A stretch of 64,000 bases of DNA from Bathymodiolus brooksi (lineage: Eukaryota > Mollusca > Bivalvia > Mytilida > Modiolidae): assembly GCA_963680875.1 (NCBI GenBank), contig OY804585.1, positions 48,903,085 through 48,967,084 on the forward strand, written 5' to 3'. This document shows positions 37,036 to 48,897 of the stretch, piece after piece. The translations under genes were made by a program, and so were the position numbers. Below the pieces are notes generated by a model, which was given only the letters and a program-made list of their open reading frames with translations, made no database searches and was not told the origin of the DNA. The first letter of the stretch is position 1; each line of letters starts with the position of its first letter.

Positions 37036-37947
37036 TGTGACTTTCCTGTTTCCTGAAATATGTGCAAAACGCATTGAGTTGATTGATCTAAAACATTATA
37101 TGCATGGATATCATCAATTCAGTGGTCAGTTTTAAGTTCTTCGAGTAGAACAAAAGTATTCTTTCAGATTGTAGGAAAGTACCTTTTCAATTATTAGCTT
37201 AATTCATGATTAAAGGGCAAGGATAGTGGTAATCATGTGGCAGGTAATATGTACTTGGACCATTATTGTTTAATAACACCACTGAACTAATTAATTGGCC
37301 CACACAATTACACTCAGATAAATCTCAAACATGCATGACAGTTTTGAAGCAATCATTGCATGTTCACTGTTTTATACTATTTAACAAAATATGCTATTTG
37401 AAAAAATATTATGCATAGGCATGTTATTCTCATATTCTAAATGACTGCTTGAACGAAAACTGTATATCACTAATATTATTGCTTTTCCGGAATTTTTTTC
37501 TGATGGCAGATCCAACATGTTATTTGTCATGGAACCTAGTTAAGGAAATGAATTATTGAAATATGTATACTAATCCAGAATACACACAAATAAACATTCG
37601 GCAATGCCAGTCTGTTATGAAGAGTTCGTATCATGGATCAATGTGTAACATTGTAAATTCCTGTCACAATTAACATACCTTGTATAATAATGTCATCTGA
37701 ATAATTTCACTTTTCATCATAATTTGAAAATAAGAGGTTACACACTAATGGTCGACAATATTACACAATAAAACAAGACAAGAAAACTTCTCTGGCAATC
37801 CGACGACTCTCACAAATGATATAAAAAACGCACATATACCAGAAAAAATGCTTTCAAAGAGGAACATTCAAATAGAGCACGATCCATGTCCTATTCAAAA
37901 CTAGATATCCACCGAGCAAAACATGATAATTGATAGCAATATATACT
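37036..37947. other. No gene seen
   Basis: AT-rich sequence up to the 34-bp minisatellite; nothing recognised. Confidence 0.45.
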
Positions 37948-40900
37948 ACTGTATCACTATCTATAGGGTATGGTATATACTACTGTATCACTATCAATAG
38001 GGTATGGTATATACTACTGTATCACTATCTATAGGGTATGGTATATACTACTGTATCTCTATCTATAGGGTATGGTATATACTACTGTATCACTATCTAT
38101 AGGGTATGGTATATACTACTGTATCTCTATCTATAGGGTATGGTATATACTACTGTATCACTATATATAGGGTATGATATATACTACTGTATCACTATCT
38201 ATAGGGTATGGTATATATTACTGTATCACTATCTATAGGGTATGGTATATACTACTGTATCACTATATATAGGGTATGATATATACTACTGTATCACTAT
38301 CTATAGGGTATGGTATATATTACTGTATCACTATCTATAGGGTATGGTATATACTACTGTGTCACTATCTATAGGGTATGGCATATACTACTGTATCACT
38401 ATCTATAGGGTATGGTATATATTACTGTATCACTATCTATAGGGTATGGTATATACTACTGTGTCACTATCTATAGGGTATGGTATATACTACTGTATCA
38501 CTATCTATAGGGTATGGTATATACTACTGTTTCACTATCTATAGGATATGGTATATACTACTGTATCACTATCTATAGGGTATGGCATATACTACTGTAT
38601 CTCTATCTATAGGGTATGGCATATACTACTGCATCACTATCTATAGGGTATAGCATATACTACTGTATCACTATCTATAGGGTATGGTATATACTACTGT
38701 ATCACTATCTATAGGATATGGTATATACTACTGTATCACTATCTATAGGGTATGGTATATACTACTGTATCACTATATATAGGGTATGGTATATACTATT
38801 GTATCACTATCTATAGGGTATGGTATATACTACTGCATCACTATCTATAAGGTATGATATATACTACTGTATCACTATCTATACGGTATGGTATATACTA
38901 CTCTATCACTATCTATAGGGTATGTTATATACTACTGTATCACTATCTATAGGGTATGGCATATACTACTGTATCACTATCTATAGGGTATGGCATATAC
39001 TACTGTATCACTATCTATAGGGTATGGTATATACTACTGTATCTCTATCTATATGGTATTGTATATACTACTGTATCACTATCTATAGGACATGGTATAT
39101 ACTACTGTATCACTATCTATAGGGTATGGCATATACTACTGTATCACTATCTATAGGGTATGGTATATACTACTGTATCTCTATCTATATGGTATTGTAT
39201 ATACTACTGTATCACTATATATAGGACATGGTATATACTACTGTATCACTATCTATAGGATATGGCATATACTACTGCATCACTATCTATAGGGTATGAT
39301 ATATACTACTGTATCACTATATATAGGGTATGGCATATACTACTGCATCACTATCTATAGGGTATGATATATACTACTGTATCACTATCTATAGGGTATG
39401 GTATATATTACTGTATCACTATCTATAGGGTATGGTATATACTACTGTATCACTATCTATAGGGTATGGTATATACTACTGTATCACTAACTATAGGGTA
39501 TGGTATATACTACTGTATCACTATCTATAGGGTATGGTATATACTACTGTATCACTATCTATAGGGTATGGTATATACTACTGTATCACTATCTATAGGG
39601 TATGGTATATACTACTGTATCTCTATCTATAGGGTATGGTATATACTACTGTATCACTATCTAGAGGGTATGGTATATACTACTGTATCACTATCTATAG
39701 GGTATGGTATATACTACTGTATCACTATCTATAGGGTATGGTATATACTACTGTATCACTATCTATAGGGTATGGTATATACTACTGTACCACTATCTAT
39801 AGGGTATGGCATATACTACTGTATCACTATCTATAGGGTATGGTATATACTACTGTATCACTATCTATAGGATATGGTATATACTACTGTATCACTATCT
39901 ATAGGATATGGTATATACTACTGTATCTCTATCTAAAAGGTATGGTATATACTACTGTATCACTATCTATAGGATATGGTATATACTACTGTATCACTAT
40001 CAATAGGGTATGGTATATACTACTGTATCACTATCTATAGGGTATGGTATATACTACTGTATCACTATCTATAGGGTATGGTATATACTACTGTATCACT
40101 ATCTATAGGGTATGGTATATACTACTGTATCTCTATCTATAGGGTATGGTATATACTACTGTATCACTATTTATAGGGTATGGTATATACTACTGTATCA
40201 CTATCTATAGGGTATGGTATATACTACTGTATCTCTATCTATAGGGTATGGTATATACTACTGTATCACTATTTATAGGGTATGGTATATACTACTGTAT
40301 CACTATATATAGGGTATGGTATATACTACTGTATCACTATCTATAGGATATGGTATATACTACTGTATCACTATCTATAGGGTATGGCATATACTACTGT
40401 ATCACTATCTATAGGGTATGGTATATACTACTGTATCACTATCTATAGGATATGGTATATACTACTGTATCACTATCTATAGGGTATGGCATATACTACT
40501 GTATCACTATCTATAGGGTATGGTATATACTACTGTATCTCTATCTATAGGGTATGGTATATACTACTGTATCACTATTTATAGGGTATGGTATATACTA
40601 CTGTATCACTATCTATAGGGTATGGTATATACTACTGTATCTCTATCTATAGGGTATGGTATATACTACTGTATCACTATTTATAGGGTATGGTATATAC
40701 TACTGTATCACTATCTATAGGGTATGGTATATACTACTGTATCACTATCTATAGGGTATGGCATATACTACTGTATCACTATCTATAGGGCATGGTATAT
40801 ACTACTGTATCATTATCTATAGGGTATGGTATATACTACTGTATCACTATCTATAGGGTATGGTATATACTACTGTATCACTATCTATAGTGTATGGTAT

Positions 40901-41402
40901 ATACTACTGTATCACTACTTATAGGGTATGGTATATACTACTGTATCACTATCTATAGGGTATGGTATATACTACTGTATCACTATCTATAGGGTATGGT
41001 ATATACTACTGTATCACTATCTATAGGGTATGGTATATACTACTGTATCACTATCTATAGGGTATGGTATATACTACTGTATCACTATCTATAGAGTATG
41101 GTATATACTACTGTATTACTATCTATAGGGTATGGTATATACTACTGTATCACTATCTATAGGGTATGGTATATACTACTGTATCACTATCTATAGGGTA
41201 TGGTATATACTACTCTATCACTATCTAGAGGGTATAGTATATACTACTGCATCACTATCTATAGGGTATTGTATATACTATTGTATCACTATCTATAGGG
41301 TATTGTATATACTACTCTATCACTATCTAGAGGGTATAGTATATACTACTGTATCACTATCTATAGGGTATGGTATATACTATTGTATCACTATCTATAG
41401 GG
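37948..41402. repeat. 34-bp minisatellite, about 101 copies
   Basis: The unit contains TATCTATAGGGTATGGTATA and TACTACTGTATCAC. Variants (TCTC for TCAC, GGATATGG, GGCATATAC, TTTATAGGG, ATATGGTATTG) recur in blocks: a four-unit (136-bp) block near 39047 recurs at 39183, and a three-unit TCTC / TTTATAGGG block recurs several times between 40130 and 40700. Because 34 is not divisible by 3, frames close after about two units, giving repeated 66-codon frames that are not genes. The right edge runs directly into a SINE. Confidence 0.95.
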
Positions 41403-41602
41403 TATTTGTTGGCGGAGGAAACCGGAGTACCTGTAGAAAACCACCGATCTGTCGCAAGTCACTGACAAACTTTATAGGTATAATGTTGTATCGAGTACAT
41501 CTCGCCATGAACGAGAATCGAACTCACAACGTCAGTGGAGATAGGCACTGATTGCATACGTAGCTATAAATCACAATACCATAAAATCACGACCACTAAA
41601 CT
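41403..41602 (-). repeat. SINE family 1, tail-truncated, fused to the minisatellite
   Basis: Reverse orientation. The last minisatellite unit breaks off at GGGTATTTG and is followed immediately by GGCGGAGGAAACCGGAGTAC, so the SINE's 3' third is missing exactly at the array edge. Confidence 0.75.
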
Positions 41603-42394
41603 CCCGACTATCTATACTCACTCACCTAAATAGATTATAACAACATAAAAGACGTGGTCAACAATACATTGCAAGACCAAAACAAACTAAAATACTTAAA
41701 TGCATAAATATTGGTAACGATAAGATATTTCTCCTTAGTAAAACAAAACAGTTACATTAAGTTAGTTTTGCTTAAGATTAATTAAACGTGAACAAGTCCC
41801 AAGATATCTTAGAGTTGAAACAACAACATTACAATTCCATTAAGCTGATGATGTACAATACCCAAATCCCAAGACATCCGACAAAAAACAAAATTGTTGT
41901 TCTCCATTTTAATGTCTGATACTATTTGGTATTTTGGTATATTTAAATTGGCTTTTGTAATATAAAAATTCACATTAAAATAATTCCGAACTACTGTTTT
42001 GTACAATATCAATAGCTTCAATTTTTCTAACACTATCATAACTGTAAATTAAATTTGACAGAGCAGATGAAAGTACGCATATACTAATTTTAAGTAAGAA
42101 TGTATATTGAGTCATATTTTTAATTTCTATGGCATCATATTGCTCTAAATCTTTCGTATTTGTGTTCGACTTTCCCATTGTTGTGGTCTAGCAGCACGAC
42201 AGAAGTGCTGTATTATATATTCAACTAACAAAGGTATCGCTATATATGGTTTTATTACCTCTGTACTTAATGATAGCATAAAATGTTTCATATTTCATCA
42301 CAAAAAGAAATCTTTTGTAGTATAATTAAACCAAAGATGGTGTCTTATCTTTATCGAAGATCAATTTTGCACCCACTTCCCGATGAAAGAGTGT

Positions 42395-42426
42395 GGGGGG
42401 GGGGGGGGGGAGGAGGGGGAGGGGGG
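42395..42426 (+). repeat. G-rich junction tract
   Basis: Sixteen G, then AGGAGGGGGAGGGGGG, lying exactly between the two copies of the 769-bp duplication. Possible quadruplex former. Length is uncertain in any assembly. Confidence 0.8.
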
Positions 42427-42789
42427 TCAACAATACATTACAAGCCCAAAACAAACTAAAAACTTAAATACATAAATATGGGTAACGATAAGATATTTCT
42501 CGTTAGCAAAGGAAACCATTACGTTAAGTTAACTTTGTTTAAGACCAGTTCAACGTATACATATCCCAAGATAACATAGAACAATAACAACTTTACAATT
42601 CCATTGAGATGATGATTATCAAGATGACCTCAAAATATCTAAATCCCAAGACATGCGAATACATTGTCCATTGTAATGTCTGATACCCTTTGGTATTTTT
42701 GTAAATGTAATTTTTTTCTTGCGTGATTAAAATTAATATTGAAACAAAAACTGTGAACTACTGTTGCCTACAATCTCAATAGCTTCAAA

Positions 42790-43052
42790 TGGACCGTCGT
42801 GGACGTGATCGTATGGTAGTTGGATTTACAATTATCTATGAATCAGTTCCTATCACCACTAACGCTGTGAGTTCGAATCCCGTTCATGGCGATGTGTACT
42901 CGATACAACATTATGTGATAAACTTTTTCAGTGACTTGCGGCAGGTCGGTAGTTTTCTCTGGGTCCTCAGGTTTTCTCAACCAATAAAACTGACTGTGAC
43001 GATATAACTGAAATATTGTTAAAAGTGGCGTTAAGCACCATGAACAAAACCA
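42790..43052 (+). repeat. SINE family 1 inserted in duplication copy B
   Basis: From GGACCGTCGTGGACGTGATC to GGCGTTAAGCACCATGAAC. The flanks (TCAATAGCTTCAA before; ACTATAACTGTAAATCAAAT after) are contiguous in copy A at about 42008-42056, so A is the empty site. Confidence 0.85.
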
Positions 43053-43439
43053 AACCAAATCAATATGGTTCACACTACTATAACTGTAAATCAAATTTGA
43101 CAAAACAGATGAAAGTACTCATATACTAATTTTATGTAAGACTGTATGCTGAGTCATATTTTTAATTTCTATTGCATCATATTGCTCTACATCTTTCGTA
43201 TTTGTGTTCGACTTGCCACGACAGAAGCGTTGTGCTGCATATTCAGCTACTAAAGGTATCTATATATATGGTTTATTACATCTACATTTAATGAAAACAT
43301 AAAATATTCATAGTAAAAAGAAATATATTGTAGTATAAATAAACCAAAAATAGTTTCTTAGCTTTATCTCAGATTAATTTGCACCAATTTGCATAACAAG
43401 ATGAAACTATGGAATTACTGTTTATGATCAGTAAATCCA

Positions 43440-43812
43440 ATATATTGTTGATAGCAAGATGTTTAATTAGAGCTGGGGACACACATATGTCATGGTTTTA
43501 TCTCTGATGTTTGGTTAATGCATAGCAACAAATATGTTATGTTGTTGTCTCAGATGTTTGGTTATTGCATAGCAACAAATATGTCATGTTGCTGTCTCTG
43601 ATATTTGGCTAATGCATAGCAACACATATGTCATGTTGTTGTCTCTGATATTTGGCTAATGCATAGCAACACATATGTCATGTTGTTTTCTCTGATATTT
43701 GGCTAATGCATAGCAACACATATGTCATGTTGTTGTCTCTGATATTTGGCTAATGCATAGCAACACATATGTCATGTTGTTGTCTCTGATATTTGGTTAA
43801 TGTATAGAAACA
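43440..43812. repeat. 47-bp tandem repeat, about seven copies
   Basis: The unit contains TATGTCATGTTGTTGTCTCT and GGCTAATGCATAGCAACAC. The central units are nearly identical and the edge units are diverged, as expected for unequal exchange inside an array. Confidence 0.85.
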
Positions 43813-44157
43813 AATAGACGACTGGATGCTCCATGCTTGTAGTAGATTTCTTGAGGGAATAACACGCAATATATAGACCTAGAAGCTTGAAACATTACAC
43901 GATACACAAATATATTTACAATAAAACGAAACCAAGCAAACGAAAATACCACCCTATCCGAACTGTTCAAACATATAATCGAAAAATTGTAGAAATTGAG
44001 ACAAAATCGATATCCTTAATCTCGAACATTATGCATATTATATTAGCTCTATTAGTTATATACAATGTGATAGGAAATAACACAACATATACATCGATGT
44101 TGATAATATAACATGATACAGCGTCATGTTTGTCATACTACACAAGGGTTGAGGCTG
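43813..44157. other. No gene seen
   Basis: AT-rich sequence. A 74-codon plus frame (43887-44111) shows no recognisable domain. Confidence 0.4.
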
Positions 44158-44206
44158 TGATGTTTAACGCCACCCTTAATAACGTTTCAGTTATATCGTA
44201 GTGATA
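44158..44206 (-). repeat. SINE family 1, tail fragment
   Basis: Only TGATGTTTAACGCCACCCTT through CAGTTATATCGTAGTG remains. Confidence 0.6.
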
Positions 44207-44633
44207 TTTGTTCCGTTACTCTCAGGATCGCATGATCTAATAATACCAACAAAAAAAACCTTTGATTTTACAGCTTCAGCCAATGTGTACAAACACATGA
44301 GATTTATAATTGTATACAGCGTCGATGAACAACCTCCCCGTACGCGCAAAATGGTAAACTGTGTAAATTACCACATTCAGATCATTGTTTATTTAAATGG
44401 CTGACATTTTTAATTCTACATCTTGTTAATATTACGGAGCTATAAACATTTAATGTAGTATATATATATAGTCTCTTCTTACAAGAGTTAAAACACGAAT
44501 CGAAGAATATGCCTTTTTGCAAAGTATACATAACATTATTATTGTTTGAAACCTGAACTATTTTATGAAATGAAATATGACTTATGTTTAAATATTCTGA
44601 TTACTTTCCCTGGTTAATCAGTCTAATTTTCAC

Positions 44634-44713
44634 AGGAATATTGTCCCGAGCAGTATATCATATTTCACGAGCATGCGAGTCCAATATGATATACTGCGAG
44701 GGACAATATTCCT
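44634..44713. repeat. Foldback (MITE-like) element, short
   Basis: Arms AGGAATATTGTCCC and GGGACAATATTCCT pair perfectly, and AGTATATCATATT with AATATGATATACT pairs further in. The centre is TCACGAGCATGCGAGTCC. Confidence 0.8.
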
Positions 44714-45711
44714 CAATATTAGTGCAATAACAATTTAATAATATGGTACCAAATATATCAGTCTGGGACAATTACATTTCACCATATTTCTTTGCAACAT
44801 GTATTCAATATAATTCCGGCATTTTGTTTATCTCTCGTCTGATTGCGTACACATATAGTTTTACCCGAAGCCTCTCGGAAACTCTAAGGAGAAAAAATGG
44901 AATGCAATATCGGTAAAGATGCAATGATCTTAAATTAACACATTCGGAAATGCTCTACGTTTTAGGTATATTTATAAAGAAAGTAAAAATATCGCCAAAT
45001 ATTGCATTTGTATTTTACAAAGAAATCTACATGAAATATTTGGTACTATAAAACAAGCTATCCTGAATAAACTAAGAAGTTGCTAAAAATGTTACAGGGC
45101 TATGTATTCTAAAAAAAAATGTTAGCGTTCTGCTGATCTACTGGACAATTATTTAAGCTGGAAATGTAAAATACATTTCTTAAATAAAAACAAAACACGG
45201 TAAGATGTTATTTTGGAGTTAAAACCAACTAATTTAAAACCAGAATGTAATGTTTCTTACCATGGCAAGAGATACAATAATAATACAATTACATAACATG
45301 TACAAGAAGGATACTCCATCATAATATAAACTAGTGACCTGGATGTTTGGTTAAAGTATAATTAGGCATGTGCTGTCTCTAATTAAAGACATAAAATATA
45401 GGCTGGTAAATATGAATATTTCACATATTTATGCATATTAGAAATAACACAATTACTACATGTACCACGGTTACATATTGCTTACGCATAGTATATGTGT
45501 AGGACGAATTTGCTGTTCAATACAACGAGACGACCGAGCTGCTTGAAAATAGATAATCATATCATATATAACGACCAAAACAGATGGAACCAATAAACGC
45601 AAAAACGACATATTGAGTCCCCTTACGCAGCGCTGTAGTGTCCGCCATATTATGTTGATGTACATCTAGTGATGTATCCAGTGTCTATCTTCATTACGTT
45701 GTCATATCAAA
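44714..45711. other. No gene that can be supported
   Basis: AT-rich sequence. On minus, an ATG at 45611 opens a hydrophobic start (MSFLRLLVPSVLVVIYDMII) that looks like a signal anchor. The frame ends at 45471 and no partner exon is identified. Confidence 0.4.
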
Positions 45712-46215
45712 TCATCCCTCTGGCGATGTGTATTCGATACAACTGTATGTGACAAATGTAGATAGATTATTTCGGAAAGATCTGTTGTTTCCCCGGTCGT
45801 TTTCCGCATCGGTGGTGTAATAGTTGGCGTGCTCGCTTCGAGTGCAGTAGATCGTGGGTTCGAGCTAAGATCAGGTCAAACCAAAGACTAAAAATTGGCA
45901 TTTGTTGCTTATCCGTTAAGCACGTAGCATTAAGGAGAAAGAACAGAGAACTGATTTGCTCAGAATCAGGTTATTGTGTCTGAGTGTTGCGCCATGTCTA
46001 TCCGCGGACTGTTGTTTCAGTGAGCTAGCACTATTAAAATCCAACTAAGCGTGTTGTTATAGTACAAAGCAGATCTCATCATCATCTCATTGAAAATTAA
46101 CCTCGCCCTGAAATAGCTGACTGCTGCTGAGTTGGAGCTATGCAACAATCACTCACTCACTCACTCACTCCTCCGGTCATTGAAAGTGCAGTTAAGCACA
46201 AACAACCCTAACCTG
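45712..46215 (+). repeat. SINE family 1 copy split by a SINE family 2 insertion
   Basis: Left part 45712-45801 (GCGATGTGTATTCGATACAA...CCGGTCGTT), right part 46173-46215 (CCGGTCATTGAAAGTGCAGT...AACCCTAACC). The nine bases CCGGTC(G/A)TT flank the insertion on both sides as a target-site duplication. Confidence 0.7.
45802..46172 (+). repeat. SINE family 2, full-length
   Basis: tRNA-like head (GCATCGGTGGTGTAATAGTT, B box GGGTTCGAGCT near 45858), a body with GTCTATCCGCGGACTG and AGCTAGCACTATTAAAATCC, and an (ACTC)n tail at 46148-46170. From memory it resembles mollusc SINEs ending in CACTCACTC repeats. No internal coding. Confidence 0.75.
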
Positions 46216-46467
46216 ATTCTAGATTTTAAAGTTCTTTTTACTTGAAACCAATGTATTATTGATTTGATAAATGGCAGAACACGCGTCAGGTTTAAAATAA
46301 ATTAAAAAAAACAAATTGCATGAACGACCCGGATTATGCAATACAAAAACCAAAGCATATTTTAACAAGAACAAGTCAGAGTGATTTAATAAGGAAAATA
46401 ATGACAAAATAATAGAGATATATATATTATTGAGGATTTAACATACTATTGGTACAGTTACAAATCT

Positions 46468-46633
46468 GTGATATTATACATTTATTGCATGCTGGTGAGG
46501 GAAATATGAAAATTTATTCACCCAAGAGTATCATATTTCCCAAGGACAACACCCGAGAGGAATATGATACTCGTGTGTGAATAAATTTTCATATGTCCTG
46601 AACCCTCATGTAATAAATGTTTTATAATACCGA
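46468..46633. repeat. Foldback (MITE-like) element
   Basis: Arms include ATATGAAAATTTATTCAC and its exact complement GTGAATAAATTTTCATAT, plus GAGTATCATATT against AATATGATACTC. The centre is CCCAAGGACAACACCCGAGAG. Confidence 0.8.
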
Positions 46634-48897
46634 ATGAAACCAAGAAAACATATACATGTAAAATACTGCTGGTAAACATATTTTAAGTCCATTGGAATGT
46701 TGTCTCAGACATTTAAAAACCACATCCTCAACAACATTGTAACGGTCGCAGGCAAGTGATGCGTTCCGAGTGCCTCTGACGTTTTCACGAGGCTTCCGAA
46801 GGGGTGGAATATGATATTTATTTCACGGAATATGATTTGTGTCCTGTGTGATCACGTGTTCTGATTTCTACCTTTTGTCCAATCAAATTAATCTATTTAT
46901 GGTTATTAATATATGAGGTATAATAACATTACTTATAAGATGAAATCTGACTGAATGTTTCTATTTATGTCTGTTAATTATACCACGAGAATTGCTAAAC
47001 GTCCGGGTTTGTTATTTGTGACAGAACAAGAATCCCACATGGCGACTTATTATCTAGGATTCAACTATGCTAGACGACAAAAGAACTGATTTATTTGTTT
47101 TCAAAACATTCTTATTTTGGTGCTATTTTAAGCTTGCACATGCCTATGGTACTTTTAATCAACTTATCAATTTTCATATCTCGATCAGCCTAACATTAAT
47201 GTGAGTATCTATGCTTTGTTTAGACAATTTGTGGCAATGTTTATTTTGTTCCCGACTTCAACTTGTGTTGTTCAAGGGTGGTGGTTTCTTGCACGAACAA
47301 TACGTCGGATGTTTCATAAATGCAAATAGACGTTCCATGAGTGCACATCGAGACTCAAGCTGACGGGTTTGTACCAGTCATGATTAATCTGATGGTTGAA
47401 CAACGTATGATCTCATTTGTCAGTCTTACAGTAGAAGTGGAACAATATTTGACATACCGCTATCTCGCGCATTGTCATGTCAATGAGACGTCGTCTATAG
47501 TTTACATCAATTAAGGAAGCACAGTTTATTGACATGTTGTTAGCAATAAGTGTATTTTATATATTGATGGGGTTGTATTTTGTTCGGTTTCAAATTGGAA
47601 ACAGTTACCAGAAAAATGACACGTTGAAAGAGAATTATTTATTTTTCCATCACATCATTTATTGCAATGTATTATTATTATTATTATCATTGTTGCTTAA
47701 TATTAAGTAAAGATCACACTGCATCGCACTGATATGTAAAATAGTGTTTCAATGTTGTTAGCCTAATAAGCTTACTCATTTATGATTAGCTCTCCTGACA
47801 TTTGGACATACGTTTTGTTCAGATATATAAATGTACTATTAACCTATATAACCCATAGCATTTTAAAAAAAATGAAAAAAATTGATTCAAAGACCTCATT
47901 TCATATGATTTATTTGGAACAGACATTCCTATGCATAAACACGAGAGGTATTACCGTTATATACAATAAAGAAATGGAAAATACACACAAAGAAAAAATG
48001 GCATTATAGGACTGGTGACCTCTTAAAAGACTTTCAAATCATATGGAATTTTCTATGGGAAGACAAGAAAAATGTAACATTTTAATACAGGTGACCACTA
48101 AATAGAGGTGATAGCGTGTGCATGATTGACTTCGGTAGATATCAACGTTAGCTTTATTAATCACTTTCACGCTTTTTGATCGTCTACATGGACTTCAATA
48201 TATTTTCAATAGCACCACTAAATGTTCGTAGACACACTATTGCATTTGTAATAGTATTTTAAGCCATATAAATGTTTTATATCTGATATTAGATTAGCAA
48301 TTTTGCTAGGTACGGGGCTCTTCCACTACCTACGTAACTGTTAGGTTATTGTGATATGATGTCCGTTGTGATTTCCGCATATTATTATTAACAATAAATC
48401 AAATCTAATTCGAAATGTAGGTTAAAAAAATACGAAAACATGAAGGAAATTGGATTTTTCAAATTTCCGCACGTCGGGGTTGAAATTCTCGGGATTTTAC
48501 CTCGATTTCAATGAAAAATGTGATTTCACTAGATATCTAATTTTAGTGTAGAAAACGACCATGTTTGATTTTAATTGCCATATTTAATTATATTGTGATG
48601 TCACTCCAGAAAACTCTTAAAATTTATCTTTATTAATGTTATCATTTTACTGCATCATTTGTATCATTTATAAAAATAAAGTTTAATGGAGTCATGCGCA
48701 AGAAGCCACCAATGACAATAACAACCATATTTCACCACCAATCATTAAAGACACAAAAAAGAAAAGAAAACGACATTATGTGTCGGGATTAAATCGGTTA
48801 ATGGGATTCCAGTCTTCATCCTCTTGAAACCTGGATCTCCAATGGGAATACGGCTATAAAGAAAACAAACAATAAAAAAAAAAATGCATAGATTCGC
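46634..48897. other. No gene seen; 2.3 kb of AT-rich DNA
   Basis: A CG-containing patch at 46735-46830 (GGTCGCAGGCAAGTG, GGAATATGATATTTATTTCA) resembles pieces of the foldback family. The rest is unique-looking. Confidence 0.45.

Larger units (their letters stand above)
41658..43412. repeat. 769-bp tandem duplication (copy A 41658-42426, copy B 42427-43412)
   Basis: Both copies start TCAACAATACATT(G/A)CAAG and keep order through AACGATAAGATATTTCTC, ACTTTCATCTG-complement sequence, TTTTTAATTTCTAT and CTTTCGTATTTGTGTTCGAC. The starts are 769 bp apart. Copy B carries a SINE that copy A lacks. A 67-codon minus frame in A (41975-42178) is interrupted by a stop at the matching site in B, and most differences change residues, so no coding constraint is seen. 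Confidence 0.8.

Noticed and set aside
41975..42178. 67-codon frame conserved between copies of the 769-bp duplication
   Set aside because: The matching site in copy B has a stop, and most differences change the residue, so similarity reflects recent duplication rather than coding constraint.
45471..45665. Minus-strand frame with a signal-anchor-like start
   Set aside because: Short, with no second exon or homology that I can name; hydrophobic 20-mers are common by chance in AT-rich DNA.
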